A program made the position numbers and the translations under genes. The notes below the pieces were generated by a model that saw only the letters and a program-made list of their open reading frames with translations, made no database searches and was not told the origin of the DNA. Positions 33,795 to 45,480 of a stretch of DNA of 64,000 bases are shown here, one piece after another. The stretch lies in assembly GCF_958979055.1 (NCBI RefSeq), contig NC_084896.1, forward strand, positions 3,100,001-3,164,000. The letters run 5' to 3'. Origin of the DNA: Alnus glutinosa (lineage: Eukaryota; Streptophyta; Magnoliopsida; Fagales; Betulaceae). Within the stretch, counting starts at the first letter, position 1. Every line of letters begins with the position of its first letter.

Positions 33795-33911
33795 CATGTT
33801 TTTATTAATCTTTTTTCTTCTTCTAATTAGGTGTATCTTTTGTATACTCCATATGTACTTGGATTGCGCCTTTTGCGATTTTAATAAATTGCAATTACTT
33901 ATTAAAAAAAA
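33795..33911 (+). mobile_element. Truncated LINE 3' end with poly-A
   Basis: 'ggtgtatcttttgtatac', 'tacttggattgcgcctttt' and TTTTAATAAATTG lead to ATTACTTATT and a poly-A run. I recognise this as a common plant LINE 3' terminus. Its ACTTATt-A(n) end is close to the tails of the micro-insertions at 616 and 63747. No clear target duplication seen. Confidence 0.55.
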
Positions 33912-34764
33912 AATCTCTGCTCAGGCGTAGATACTATATATAGACTATCTACTCAAGTGCCCTTTTCATCCAGCCAATCTTTAAAAAAAAAAAAAAAAAA
34001 ATGAAAATTACGAAATTCTGGAACCAAAAGACTTGAATACAGTTCAAGGCTTGTTTTCCTTGGGCCAAAGAAAAATAATGAATATGGTTCCACCTGTACA
34101 GTTTCTCATGTAAGCTACAAGCACATCAAAAGTAAGCTACGACAGTATGACAACCTTTTTCCCTTTTTTATGTTCATGCAACAACAATGTCACAATTGTC
34201 AATTTTAAATTCATGCATCCTTTTGAGTCAAAACGAAACATCCAGTACAAAGAGTGTTGTACCTAAACAGAACATTCAGTTCTATCATTTTTCAGATAGT
34301 CAATCATAGTTAGTCAAAAGCAAACATAAGCCAGCTGGTATACTGAATGTGTGTGTGGAGAAAAGGCTACCATCCTCAATTTACTTTATTGCTTTCATCG
34401 GCTGATTCATCAAGCTCCTTGTATAAGACAAAGTCTGGTAGCTTAAATAACCCCACTTTGCATATATGCCCACTTTACAGTCCTAAAATTCCACGCAATC
34501 AAGAAGTTAACTTACTTTACTCACTAAGGTAGACAGAGATTTATAGAAAATCTTGAAATCAAATGTCAGTTAGTCAACCTTCAATTGTAAGTATGATACC
34601 ATTTATAACACATTGGAAAACATTATGAAATGTTTTGGAGTCTTAACAATTCATCTCCTAACCATAAAGGAGGCCCCATATCAAGAGAAAATATACAATA
34701 CATGCAACTCTTCAACTGCTTCTGTAATGTCAATACCAACAAAATTATTTTCCTAATTCACAGG

Positions 34765-34795
<31 letters not shown>

Positions 34796-34837
34796 TAACA
34801 TGAACCACCCCGGTGTGAAATATAGAATGTACCTAGA

Positions 34838-36967
34838 TCACTTTTTAGGCTCTCTTTCGAAGGATCCCACAGGAACGACGCTTTCAGATTCATGATCAGT
34901 GCCATTTGGAACATCCATACCCTGTTCCTAGAATATGACAGCAGGTAAAATATTCATTAAGTTCAAATAATTATAGCATCAAAAAGTTCTGGTAATTAAG
35001 GTAAAAAACTACAGAATTAAAGGACTAAGATAAAGGCAGACATTGAGCAAACAAATACCTGGTTCGTTGAAGCTTGTCCATGTACCCGTTGGGGCCTGGT
35101 ATTGAGATCAATCATTTGGTTTTCCATCTTGCCATCACCATCAATGTTGTTGTCCAGCACTGGAATAGGAGAGACCCTGTGATTCTGCTGATTCTCTCTC
35201 GTCGTGAGCCTAAGTGGCTGACTCTGCTCCTTTCTTGTTTCATTTGGATCAAACGGTTGCAACCCTAGTTGCTCCAAACGGCTGGGTTTATCCCCTGGAA
35301 ACTAGAAGGAATAAAAGGCAACTATTCAGGTGGCCTATAGAAAGCACAAACCTGAACCAGTACTTGCTTGTACAGAGACACAAACCTCAACTCTCTGCCT
35401 GAGTAGGAGATATCTCCCATGGGTTCTTTTACCACCAACATGTACAATCATATCGCATTGTAGACAAAGGGAACTGCCGTCTATCTCACAGTAAAAGAAA
35501 GCTATACACATGTTCCCGGAAAGAAACATATTTCAAAGCCTCGTACAAAAGTTCAAAGTGCAAATTCTCGTAAATTAAAAATGTAAAACCTAAAAAATAG
35601 CATACCTGGTGCGTTTTCACATATGTCACAGTGTGGGACAGCAGAGGGGTCAGCAAGCCCAACCCTTACATGTCTACTAGCAAGCTTGTTACACAGATGT
35701 ACCTACAAGTCCAGAATAACGAAAACTATGTAATGCTAATATCATTATTTGATTTAAAGGCCAGTGAGAGCAGACAAAATTGGAATTTACATAAGCATGA
35801 CCACTCTCTCATCAACACAACTCCAGTCCATGTAAATGGCAACATGACTTAAAGAATTTTAATTTATCGACATATGATCTAAAAGACAATAGCCATAGAG
35901 AAGGTACCCTCATATACCTGCTACAGGCTTTTAATTAGTTGACTGCAGTTTGTCACGCTTTAAAGAATCCACTCAATTTCAATGAAAAAGTGCCTTATCC
36001 AAAGCCGCCACTGAAATCTCAGTGCCCATTTTTAGATCAAAGTTCAAAATTCATCATTCATGCCAATTGTTTAAGTTAACAATTCTCTCTACTTAAATAT
36101 GCAAGCATTGGAAGTTTTCAAGCGATAGCATGCCAATCACTAACCATAGCCAAGAAGAGTACGTTGAGTGGGAAAAATTATCTCAAGACACTCAGCAACA
36201 CCCATCACTCATCAGCAACCAGATAACAGTGGAATTCATCTGGTCTCATGGTTATGTTTAACAAAGATAATTATTACACCAACATGAAAAAAAGAAGAAG
36301 AATTCAAGCCAGAGATAGACCAAGAACAATATACTATTTGGGATGGGCAATTAGAACATTAAATTTCTACAATTGCATTGAAACCAGATGAATTACAGTA
36401 AGAAGGAGAACAACATAAGAACGCCATAGAATTTGATCCTCAACAGTTCTTTTAAACAAATGGCAAGCAACTTACAGCTCATCCACACCTCCAAATGCAA
36501 AATTAGCACTAACCCACAAGTAAATCGAGAAGTCCCTTGTGTCCTTTGTTTCCCTCAAAAAATGATGTATTTGAAAATTATTATTCGGTAAAATTCAATA
36601 GTAATTTATCACAAATCAAATGAATTTTAAAAGTCACATCATCTTTTTAGTTTATGGACACGAGGCAATTTCTAGCATTAATCCTAACCCACCTCCCAAA
36701 AAACCCAAAGACTCCATTTTTCATTACCCAACTCATCAAAAAACATGTAAGGCTCCAAATTTCCAATCACAAAGCAACTAAGTCGAATTACATGCATGCT
36801 AAAAATTCCTAATCAAAGCGATTCTTGAAGTCAATGTTTGAAAGATTAAAATTGAAATAAAAAATAAAAACTACCTTTTCATCGCAGGCACGGCAAAGAG
36901 CGGCCTCGTCGGCTGCGCAGAAGAGGATGGCAGCGGCTTTCTCGCACACATCGCAAAGAGTTCGCAT
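34838..36967 (-). CDS. BBX19: Double B-box zinc-finger protein, BBX18/BBX19 type
   Basis: Five exons: 36967-36875, 35702-35606, 35501-35386, 35301-35059 and 34927-34838. The phases close and give 212 aa. B-box 1 (residues about 5-47) starts [20 protein letters not shown] and continues in exon 2. B-box 2 (about 56-94) starts [20 protein letters not shown]; its Cys/His ligands look intact. There is no CCT domain, so this is a structure group IV (double B-box) protein. The middle region contains [19 protein letters not shown] (about 175-193), which I associate with BBX18/19. Family members act in the nucleus in light, temperature and flowering-time signalling by protein-protein contacts. The symbol is by family resemblance; BBX18 is equally possible. 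Intron 1 (35703-36874) contains a worn MITE. Confidence 0.92.
36536..36690. mobile_element. Degraded copy of the 22217-type MITE in BBX intron 1
   Basis: The right arm (AAAAGTCACATCATC ... GGACACGAGGCAATTTCTAGCATTA) matches the right arm of the 22217-22398 element. The left arm is shortened and diverged. Confidence 0.55.
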
Positions 36968-38225
36968 TTTCTGTGACCTATAACTCTGTTCCTTGTCATT
37001 CCTCCTCTCTAAGCTTCAATGCCATCCTTTCTCTTTTACTTTGTTTTTGTTTCTTGACCGACAAAAACTGGTCAAAATCAAGAACTCATAATCAATCAGA
37101 CAGAGATAGAAAAGGAACAACAATCAGACGAAAAGAGAGACTGTTCTTGCATTGGAAGAGTAAATGAACTAATTAAGTAAATGGGATGTTCCACTTCAAA
37201 CGGTAAGGATCCAGGAAGCAGCAATTATAGTGGAGACAGATCGTGCGTTAATAGTTTGTGTATAGATTGTAAGTACTCGCTCTAAGAGCTCGACACCTGC
37301 CTAAAACTCACTCTGCTTATGTACTTCGTTTAGGTTGTTTATTAAGACTTCTTCATTCACCCACTTTTGTCACCCAAATTGTCATCAGGTGCAATTTGTT
37401 GTCCGAATTCTGCCACCATTTCATTTGGCAACTAATTTTCTCTTTATTTTCACTTCTGTTGAAAAAAAAAATTAATTAATTAATTTCTTTTCAAAATTAT
37501 TACCGAATAATTTTATTTACTTTTTTCTCACAAAAAAAATTGAATATTATTTCATATTTATATCTTATCAATCGCTTCTTTTTACTATTAAACCAAAAAA
37601 CTCACAATAAGACACTTTATCAAAGACACCCAGGGGGGGACACTGCAATTTAAATAGCGAATTGCATTTGATCCAAATCTATGTCTTGAATTATGTATGT
37701 CTAAAGTAAGGCTTCGTTTGTTTCGATGTCTGGCTTTTACGGAAAATCAACGACCGCAGCAATGACGGTGACGGTGACGATAATGGCCGATGGTTTCAAT
37801 AACTTTTGGTAAACACTGATGGTGTCACTGGTGACTTCTGACTATCTCTTGTGACGAGTCTGACAACAACAAAAAATGAACTGCAAAAATGGGTGTGTTG
37901 TAAAAAAAGACGTAAAATTATCTCTTACGGTCTTGATGATCAGTACAAAATTTTGTGTTGCATAACTACATTTGTGTGAATCATGTAAATTTCAGTCACT
38001 TTGCATTCAATCCAAATCAATATGTACACATGATAAACGTTAGGTGGGTTCCAGGTCAGGTGATGACTGTCGACTGATGCGGCAGTTTACTTGTCATTGA
38101 CGATGTTTTCCTGTTTTCTAATGTTTCGGAACCGAGATTCAAGACTTCCGGTCATCAAGGACTTCCTGTGACCCGTCCAAGTTCCAACCCCCGGTCCCCT
38201 GCCAAAGGTCGTTCCTTTAGATTTA

Positions 38226-38841
38226 TTTTTGAAAGGGATAATTACATTGTTACTTTACGTGATATGTCATAATTATTTTTCATTCTTTATAGTTTAAAAA
38301 GTTCATAAAAGGTCCTTGTGGTTAACAATAATTACAAATTGATCCCTACAGTCAAATTCCGTTAAAAATTTTAACAGATTTCGTCAAATGCCACATCATT
38401 GCGACACGTGTCCATCTTAATAAAAAAATATAAATTTATTAAAAAATAAATAAATATACTTATTTTTTTTAAAAAAAAAAAAAAAGAACAAAAAGAAAAA
38501 AGGGGGCAAGGGATGGCATGAAGATCTACTACTAGGGGTGGCCTGATGGCCACCCGGCCACCCTCATTTGCCCCCTCTTTTTTTTTTTTTTTTTTTTTAA
38601 ATAAGTTTATTTATTTATTTTTTATTAAGATAGACACGTGTCACCATCTTATTGGCGACATGTGGCGCTGATGTGGCATTTGACGGAATCTGTTAAAATT
38701 TTTAACGGAATTTGACTGTAGGGATCTATTTGTAATTATTACTAATCACAATGACTTCCCATGAACTTTTTAAACCATAGGGAGTGAAAAATAATTATGA
38801 CATACCACATGGACCAACGGTGCAATTAACCATTTTTCAAA
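38226..38841. mobile_element. Foldback transposon with about 230-bp inverted arms
   Basis: The left arm starts GGGATAATTACA (38235) and the right arm ends GTGCAATTAACCA (38832). Inverted blocks include AAATTCCGTTAAAAATTTTA and GACACGTGTC. The loop has poly-A/T and a GGCCACCCGGCCACC motif. The flanks TTTTTGAAA (38226-38234) and TTTTTCAAA (38833-38841) match 8 of 9, suggesting a 9-bp target duplication. Confidence 0.7.
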
Positions 38842-39616
38842 TAAAAAACAGTGATCTAATTTTAATTACTTTCCAAATATACTTTTGGTTTTTTAATTAT
38901 TTATCAACCTTAAATTTACTTTTAAGAGGTGTTTGATATCCACATAGGCAAAAATTGTAAAAGGTCATGTCCTTACATTCAAAAGATGTCTTAAGAGAGA
39001 AAGGAGGGGTATTCATGGTTTATAAAGTGCCCCAATCATGTATATCTTGGCGATATGGGACAATTTAATATGCCTCAATCGGGAGGGAAATGCCCATCAT
39101 CATTCAAGGAACCTGCTCTAATACCATGTAAAAGTCTATTGAACCTTATTCTTCTACAAAATGTACTTTAATGAAAGATGTTTGCTCAAGAATAATGAAG
39201 CCCACAACTCAAATATACCTTGGCAATGTAAAATTCTTAACAAAAACTAGTCAGCAACAATTGAACAAGTAGAAAATGTTAGGTGAATTAAAAAAAGTTT
39301 GGATAAAGTCGGATCCAAACGTTGGCCAAGGTAAGTGTCCCTATAACAAGAGGAGCGTTAACATAATTAATTAAATAATTAAATTTCATGAATCCAATAG
39401 ACCATATAGACCATCCCGTGGGTGGTGAAGGGAGAGCCCAAATTGGTAGGAAAAAAAAAAAAAAATGACAACCCCTCCTAGTTATCCTGCATTTGGAAGG
39501 ATAAGTAGGAAATTTTTAATTTAGTTCCTTAATTATTGATTGAGCCAACATCCTTCTTAATATTTTGAAAATACTTTTATATTATTTCATGTTTTATTTT
39601 GTTGCTATTAGACCAT

Positions 39617-39815
39617 TAATGATTAAATCATTACTTATCTCAAAAGTTTAAGCTAATATATGAAATGTTTTATTTAAATGAGAAATATTAAATGACGGAG
39701 ACAATGTTTAAACTCGTCATATTTGTTGCTTTAATATCATGTAAAATCACTACATATCTTAAAAGTTTAAGCTGATACGAAATAGTTGATTTAATCATTT
39801 AGTTTATAATAATGT
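39617..39815 (-). mobile_element. Degraded SMART-like LTR element
   Basis: Two direct blocks, 'aaatcattacttatctcaaaag' and 'aaatcactacatatcttaaaag', each followed by TTTAAGCT. They are separated by a short interior with 'tttaatatcatgt', the decayed counterpart of the TTGATACCATG junction at 10411-10421. Confidence 0.45.
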
Positions 39816-40774
39816 GAGAGACATTTTTTTTATCCTTTTTATTTTTTATTGTTGATTCTGAATATTAGAAGTTTAGAACAAAGTAATGCTTAGAAAATCA
39901 GAATAGATGACAATAAGTGATATAATTGTAGCTCACTTAAAGTTGTTGGTGACATAACGTGTCATAGCAGATGCAATTTTACCTAATTTTATGGTAAGAT
40001 AAAGAAATGATAACTTTAAAGCAATTTTAAAATATTAAGCATAAATTCATTGCACGTACGAAACTCCCATTCAATGAATATATTATCTAACAGCTTCTAC
40101 AGAGTCCATTTGTCCGAACAGATTTTGAACAGTCTGTCAACGTGATCGAGCAGGTAGGCCCTCTCATATTTAGTGCTCAAATTACTAAGGATTTGGATTC
40201 ACAACTAGCAATATAGGCATGCCCTCTCATTTTACTATCCGGTCACGGGTAGTTTATCATACATATTATAATTTACTTGGATAAGGTCTCACGTGGGGCT
40301 CTCTCACTATTAACTGCGTAAATTATGCTGTGAGTCTATCATATAGCTAACAACTTTTAAATAAAAAATTATTGACAATCGGGATACTAAAATATTAGAC
40401 ATCGTGGGGATAATAAACCCAAAAGTAATGAAACACAATTAGAAACAAAAGGGTTGGTCGAGGGATGAGGGATTCCAGAAGTAGTAGTCGGCAGTGGGGT
40501 ACGCCTCTAGCACACCCACAAATGAGCAAATGCCAAAAGAAGCAGGTTGTGATAGAAAAAGTCACGGATTTTGGTGGCAATCCCACTTATCCAAAGCCAC
40601 AAGATTCAAAGCTAATTACGTGTAATGAAAGCTACATTCAGCCCATTCTCAGCCACCTCTTTCATTTTAATGTCTGCCATGGCCTACCTTTGCTTTTGAG
40701 GCTGCTTTTTTCTTGTGGCCTTGATGCGCCAGAAGCTTCCTACTTGCAAGACTGGGAAATTTTGGATCCTGATC

Positions 40775-40838
40775 TCTAACAATTAGTGTCTTTTTTTTTT
40801 TATTATTATTATTATATAGATCTAACAATTAGTGTCTT
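40775..40838 (-). mobile_element. Micro-insertion with 18-bp target duplication
   Basis: TCTAACAATTAGTGTCTT occurs at 40775-40792 and, identical, at 40821-40838. The 28 bp between, read on the minus strand, are TCTATA, then TAA repeats, then a run of A. Confidence 0.65.
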
Positions 40839-41049
40839 AGTTGTTCCGGATTGTTCGCAATTTAAAGAGTTAATCATGAGAGGATTTCTTATGGGATTCA
40901 TCTATCGATCCCAACAAATTACGAATTGCCTGCCCGCCTAGCCAGACAATTGCATTGGATCCCAATTGAAAAATTTACAAAAAAAGTGTCACATCTTGCC
41001 AAGATCATCTTGAAATGAAAATGAAGATATAATATTAGATTTTATAGGT

Positions 41050-41765
41050 TTAAGAGCATCACAAATGAGCTGTCTAAAGTTTAGGTAAATTTTAGCTAAA
41101 GAGTCGGTTTTTGTTATTTTAGCTAACTACTTTTCACAAGCACCAAATATCAAGCTCTCCAAATATTTTTTTTACTTTAACTAAATATTTTTCTTTTTTA
41201 TTAATTGTAGCTGGTTGAAACTAACTGCTAAGGAGGGTGATATTTTGCAAAACATTTTAGAAATCCAATCAGATAAACACCCAGAAAAATAAACCCAAAA
41301 TTAAACCAAATTGCAAAGAGATCTCAGCTAAAAATTAAAAACCCAGAACACTCTGATCTCCAAAAAGATAGCAGAAGAGAAGAAGAAGAAGAAAAAAAGA
41401 AGGGAAAGAGGACCTTATTTTTTGGGAATCCATGGTGGCAGGTATGAATGAAGTTGGTGACCCGTTTAAGAACCTTAATGAGCTTTTATATATGCACACA
41501 GAGAGAGTGAGAGAGAAATAGGAAAAATGAAGAGATGAAGGAAAGTGAGGGAAAGTGAAGGCAGGAAGAGGTTTGAGTGAAAAGAAATAATATTAAAAAA
41601 TCAATGGCTAAAAGAAGTTGTGAGCTAAATTTGGAGTAAGAATCTGACAAGAGTCAATTTGGAGAAATAATAGAAAGTTTGATAAACTGTACTTTTTGAG
41701 GATATTCTCCAAACTTTGGTGAAAACTTTGAAATGAAGAGCTTGTTGAGGTAAACTGATGTTCGA
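41050..41765. mobile_element. Non-autonomous transposon with GAGCATCA-type ends (tentative)
   Basis: The left end GAGCATCACAAATGAGC with 'taaagtttag' and the right end (inverted) CATCAGTTTACCTCAACAAGC with 'caaagttt' are loosely inverted. Frequent 'agctaaa' words occur at both ends. Divergence is high and no clear target duplication is visible. Confidence 0.35.
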
Positions 41766-41962
41766 CTCCCGTAAAATTAGAATGGCGTGACAATAAAAAT
41801 AAACATTTGGATCAACAAGGGCTTGTATAAAGAAAAAATAATGGCTGATTTTCATTAGCACAACATCACAGTTATATGGTAATCGTATAATAGTCTACTA
41901 AATAATATTTATCTTTGATACAATATACATTGTTAGATATAACCAAATAAAAATCTAAACCA

Positions 41963-42149
41963 TTAAATATTGAGTAATGTTATTTAGTAAATTGTCGTAC
42001 AGCTTAGATAATGTGGGCCATGTGGCAATGAAAATTTGTGATTGGTTTTTTTTATAAGTGCTGATCCAATGACTAATTTTTACTATCACTTCATCAAATT
42101 GTATTGCAGTCATATGACAGTTTAATAAATAACATTACTCTTAAATGTT
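41963..42149. mobile_element. Mutator-type MITE with 9-bp target duplication (one mismatch)
   Basis: The element 41972-42140 (169 bp) begins GAGTAATGTTATTTAGTAAA and ends TTTAATAAATAACATTACTC. The flanks are TTAAATATT (41963-41971) and TTAAATGTT (42141-42149). A solitary left end of the same family (GAGTAATGTTATTTAGTAGA) lies at about 31374-31393 in aldolase intron 5. Confidence 0.8.
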
Positions 42150-42179
42150 ATTTATTAACCTAGGCTTTGCTCTTATGAA

Positions 42180-42305
42180 GGCTTTTAATTGGGCCATTCT
42201 GGATGGATGAGGGCTCTAGAAAAATTTTCCTGATCTGGGCCCTGGCCTTGCTCAAATGGTGGCTTTGGATTGGGCCATTCTGAATGAGGGCTCTAGAAAA
42301 GAAAG
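42180..42305 (+). repeat. 81-bp tandem duplication (partial second copy)
   Basis: GGCTTTTAATTGGGCCATTC at 42180 recurs as GGCTTTGGATTGGGCCATTC at 42261. The match runs through GAGGGCTCTAGAAAA. The second copy lacks a 4-bp GGAT repeat. Confidence 0.7.
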
Positions 42306-42339
42306 ATCAGCTCTTGTTGATAGACTTCTTTGAGGATTC

Positions 42340-42388
42340 ATCACTCTTGGAAAATCCTTTCAAAAAAAAAAAATCACTCTTGGAAAAT
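42340..42388 (+). mobile_element. Micro-insertion of 17 bp with 16-bp target duplication
   Basis: ATCACTCTTGGAAAAT occurs at 42340-42355 and, identical, at 42373-42388. The insert (42356-42372) is CCTTTC plus eleven A. The truncated LINE at 55167-55485 ends in the closely similar TCCTTC-A(n). Confidence 0.7.
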
Positions 42389-42837
42389 GGGGCCCCTTTT
42401 CATTTTGAAACGGGATTTATTTTATAGTTTAGATTAAATTTTATAAATTTAATAATGTATATATTGTCGCATAATAAATATGTTGTCAATATCATTTAAA
42501 AAATTTAAATAACGTAATATTATATGCATTATTAAATGTAATAAAACAAAATCTTAACCATAAAATATATCCTCTCAATTTCTCTCAAAATGAAAACGAT
42601 CACATTTCTATTAGTGAATAAATCCAACGGCGAGTTTAAATAATGAGAACATTCAACTAATATAACATAATTATGTTTAAATTTTTCGGTTAAACGATAT
42701 TTCAACCTATTAAATCAAACTATTTTTCAGATGTTTATCTCTCCAAAATTCTGTTAATTAAAATTGACATTAGTTATGTTTTACAAAATATGTTAGCATT
42801 TGTTTTATATATATATATATTTATTTTTTTTATTTTT

Positions 42838-42990
42838 TTTATAAATGAGTAACTTTCATTATCAACAAAGTATCTAATTACAAAGAAACTTTAACAAAGT
42901 TAAAGCAAAAGACAACAACCCACGTAAAGAATTCAACAAGTGGAGAACAATGGGAAAAAACACAACAAAATAAAACTAAAATCCCATTTA
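42838..42990 (-). mobile_element. Possible LINE 3' end, antisense
   Basis: On the minus strand 'gataatgaaagttactcatttat' runs into an A-rich tail (poly-T at about 42817-42840 on +). The upstream sequence is non-coding. It resembles the 3' UTR of plant LINEs, at low confidence. Confidence 0.3.
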
Positions 42991-43477
42991 AACCTCAAAC
43001 CTTGTAAATCATAATATTTTCTTTAGTGGCCTTAAACTTACTTTTTGAGAAAATCTTAGTTCTAACCTCTCATACAATCTGTTTGAGCAATTATTTTTTA
43101 ATTTTAAGATAATTAATATAACAAATAGCATTACTATTTCTTCAAAATTGACACTTTTATTTTATTTTATATTGTTAGTGTAATACTACTAATCAACCAT
43201 TATATATATACTTAATGGCTGATTAAGTGGAGCCGCACTAATTAATGCTTCTCTGCCGAAACTTCACACTATTATTTTACTCCAAACAGCTATTAATTAT
43301 AATTAAATAATACATAATCGTCATAATAAACCCCACGGACGGGACAAAAAAGTTATTTCAAAGCTCAAACAACCCCACCAACCAATCCCAAACCTCCTTT
43401 ATTCTACTTCAAGACCCGACCTTCCATGCCATAGAGAATCGCGTACGGCGTCGTTTAAGGGGTGACGGGTCGGTAAA

Positions 43478-45480
43478 AAACAAAGTTGAAAGAGAAATAT
43501 GACTTACCGCAGTAACTGTTACACTAATTCCAAATTTGCAGCTGTAAAAAAAACAATCGACGAAAGTCTCTCCAACTCCCAAATGACGGGACTCTCTGCG
43601 TGAGAAAATATGTATATATAATGTTATTGTTATAATTATATTAAATTTGTGCTAATATTTTATTTACGTGTAATTTTCTTTTAATGAAAAATCTGAGTAT
43701 TTAATTGATCAATTACAAAGTATAAAAGTTTTACAAAATCATAATAAGGTTACAAAGTCATAAATACAAACAAAATTCTTATAATAAAGTGCTATTTATG
43801 ATTTTTATCTTTTGCTAACCCATGTACAAAAATAATTAAAGAGCAAATCTGCTCCGATTAGACTAGAAAATCATTGAACTCTTGGACAGTAAGGCGAATA
43901 TTAATTTATCTTTTATACAAATATTGCCTCCCACTTAAACAATAAGTTTTGCAAAAGGGAATACAATAATTCTGTCATCAAGATGCAATACTGTCCGTAT
44001 GTAATGTGCAGATTGCAAATTCTGAACAGTATTTTGAATAAGAAATCCTGTAACAGCAGAGAAGAAGAAGAAGAAGAGAAGGAAAAAGATTAACAAAATA
44101 TATTGGAAAAATATATTTTTATATAAATTACAAAAATAGTTTATTATAGTTTCTAACTGTTGACAGTTGAGAAAATAGTTAAGAATTCAAAAATATTATT
44201 GTTATAAAAGCAGTTGTACACAAGTAAATAATAAGCTCGTGTGCGACGACCAGTGCAACTAGCATATGTGTACTCAAAATCCTATCTAGTATAAGAGCAA
44301 GATAAATACTTATAAAGCACACAAAAAACTCATAGCTTTTTAACGTGGGATAAAGAGTAATTGAAAAAATAAAAATAAAAGTTGAAATATTCAAATCGGA
44401 AGGAAACTTAAATTTTTGTGAAATAGTTTTCAACAAATTTAAGATAAGGGTAGCCAAATATCTTAAAAATATTTATTTAAATTGGCCGTGAGAAATAACA
44501 TATCATACCGAACTATCCAAGCTGTGAAAGATAACCCTTACGCACCGGATTTGCATTAAACATATAAACATATATTGCGTCCAACATTTTTATATTTGAA
44601 ACTTCTCAATAAACACAATTTTTAGCCTTTTTAGGAGGAAAACGTTAAACGTGTTCTTTGAAAAGTATTCCAGACGACCTTTTCTTTTCGGTGAAACGAC
44701 GTTTTGGATGAAAAAAGCGCGTTTGACCCTCTAATAAAACCCAATTCCCTTATTCGGTGCCATAGGATCCCCATGGATGAATTTAGGGGATCAAATTAAT
44801 ATATAAATGGGACATGAATTGACTTACATTAAGGACAGCTACCTAAAAAGGTTGGAATTAAGTTCCCTAAAGGTGTGGTCTTAAGCTAGTTAATTAATTT
44901 ATTGAATCGAAGTTGATTATTATCTATTTTTAAAGCAGTGTCCTAGGCGTAACTTAAGCTAAAATTGATTGAAATTAATTACACCACATTATCACCAATA
45001 TCACTCCCAACAGTGTCTTTGAAAAGAATATGCAAAGGTTATTAGCTACATGATTAGCAACAGGGATTAGAAGGATTAAAGCCATGGCCCATGATGAAAT
45101 TGTTGCGTTAAATAATCAGAATTAGTAATCTGTTTTTGTAGGATTAGGAAATAGTGTTGATATGAATATTTCATCTCTTATTACAAATTCCTTACAAACT
45201 GTCGTGACAGACACTTAACTCAATTAGCCACCAAACAATTAATTAAATTTACCTGAAAATTTTTTGTTACTTAATTTATAAAAAAATTCTCAGTAAAAAT
45301 ATTTTCCGGTAGGAAGTATCTTTAATTAGTTTGGTTCTAATCACTTGGCTGGTGATATTTCACTAAGAATTATACTTACTGCCATGATGAGATATAGGAC
45401 TCCGAGTTGAGAAAAAGGAAGGAAGAAAGAAAAGGTTTACTTGATTGAACATCAAATTGATGCAATCAACACTTAGGCCA
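43478..45480. repeat. Tandem segmental duplication, copy 1
   Basis: Matched in order by copy 2 (45571-47792). Shared landmarks: GAAAGAGAAATATGACTTACC (43486), a TATATATA block (about 43610), GCGCGTTTGACC (about 44717), GTAACTTAAGCTAAAATTGA (44949), AACAGGGATTAGAAGGAT (about 45060) and ATCAACACTTAG (about 45466). Copy 1 carries about 500-900 bp not found in copy 2 (about 43,690-44,570). Confidence 0.75.

Larger units (their letters stand above)
31744..34830. other. Region between the aldolase and B-box genes
   Basis: Aldolase 3' UTR to about 31930, then AT-rich intergenic DNA with no recognised gene. It contains a Katydid-like TRIM (32984-33327), a LINE 3' end (about 33795-33911) and a (GA)n microsatellite (34769-34795). 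Confidence 0.5.

Noticed and set aside
40465..40779. 104-codon open frame on the plus strand.
   Set aside because: No recognisable motif, no splice or promoter support, and it lies in repeat-rich intergenic DNA; its end abuts a micro-insertion duplication.
44179..44457. 92-codon hydrophobic minus-strand frame in the duplicated region.
   Set aside because: It lies in the part of copy 1 absent from copy 2; AT-rich DNA gives spurious hydrophobic frames and no family is recognisable.
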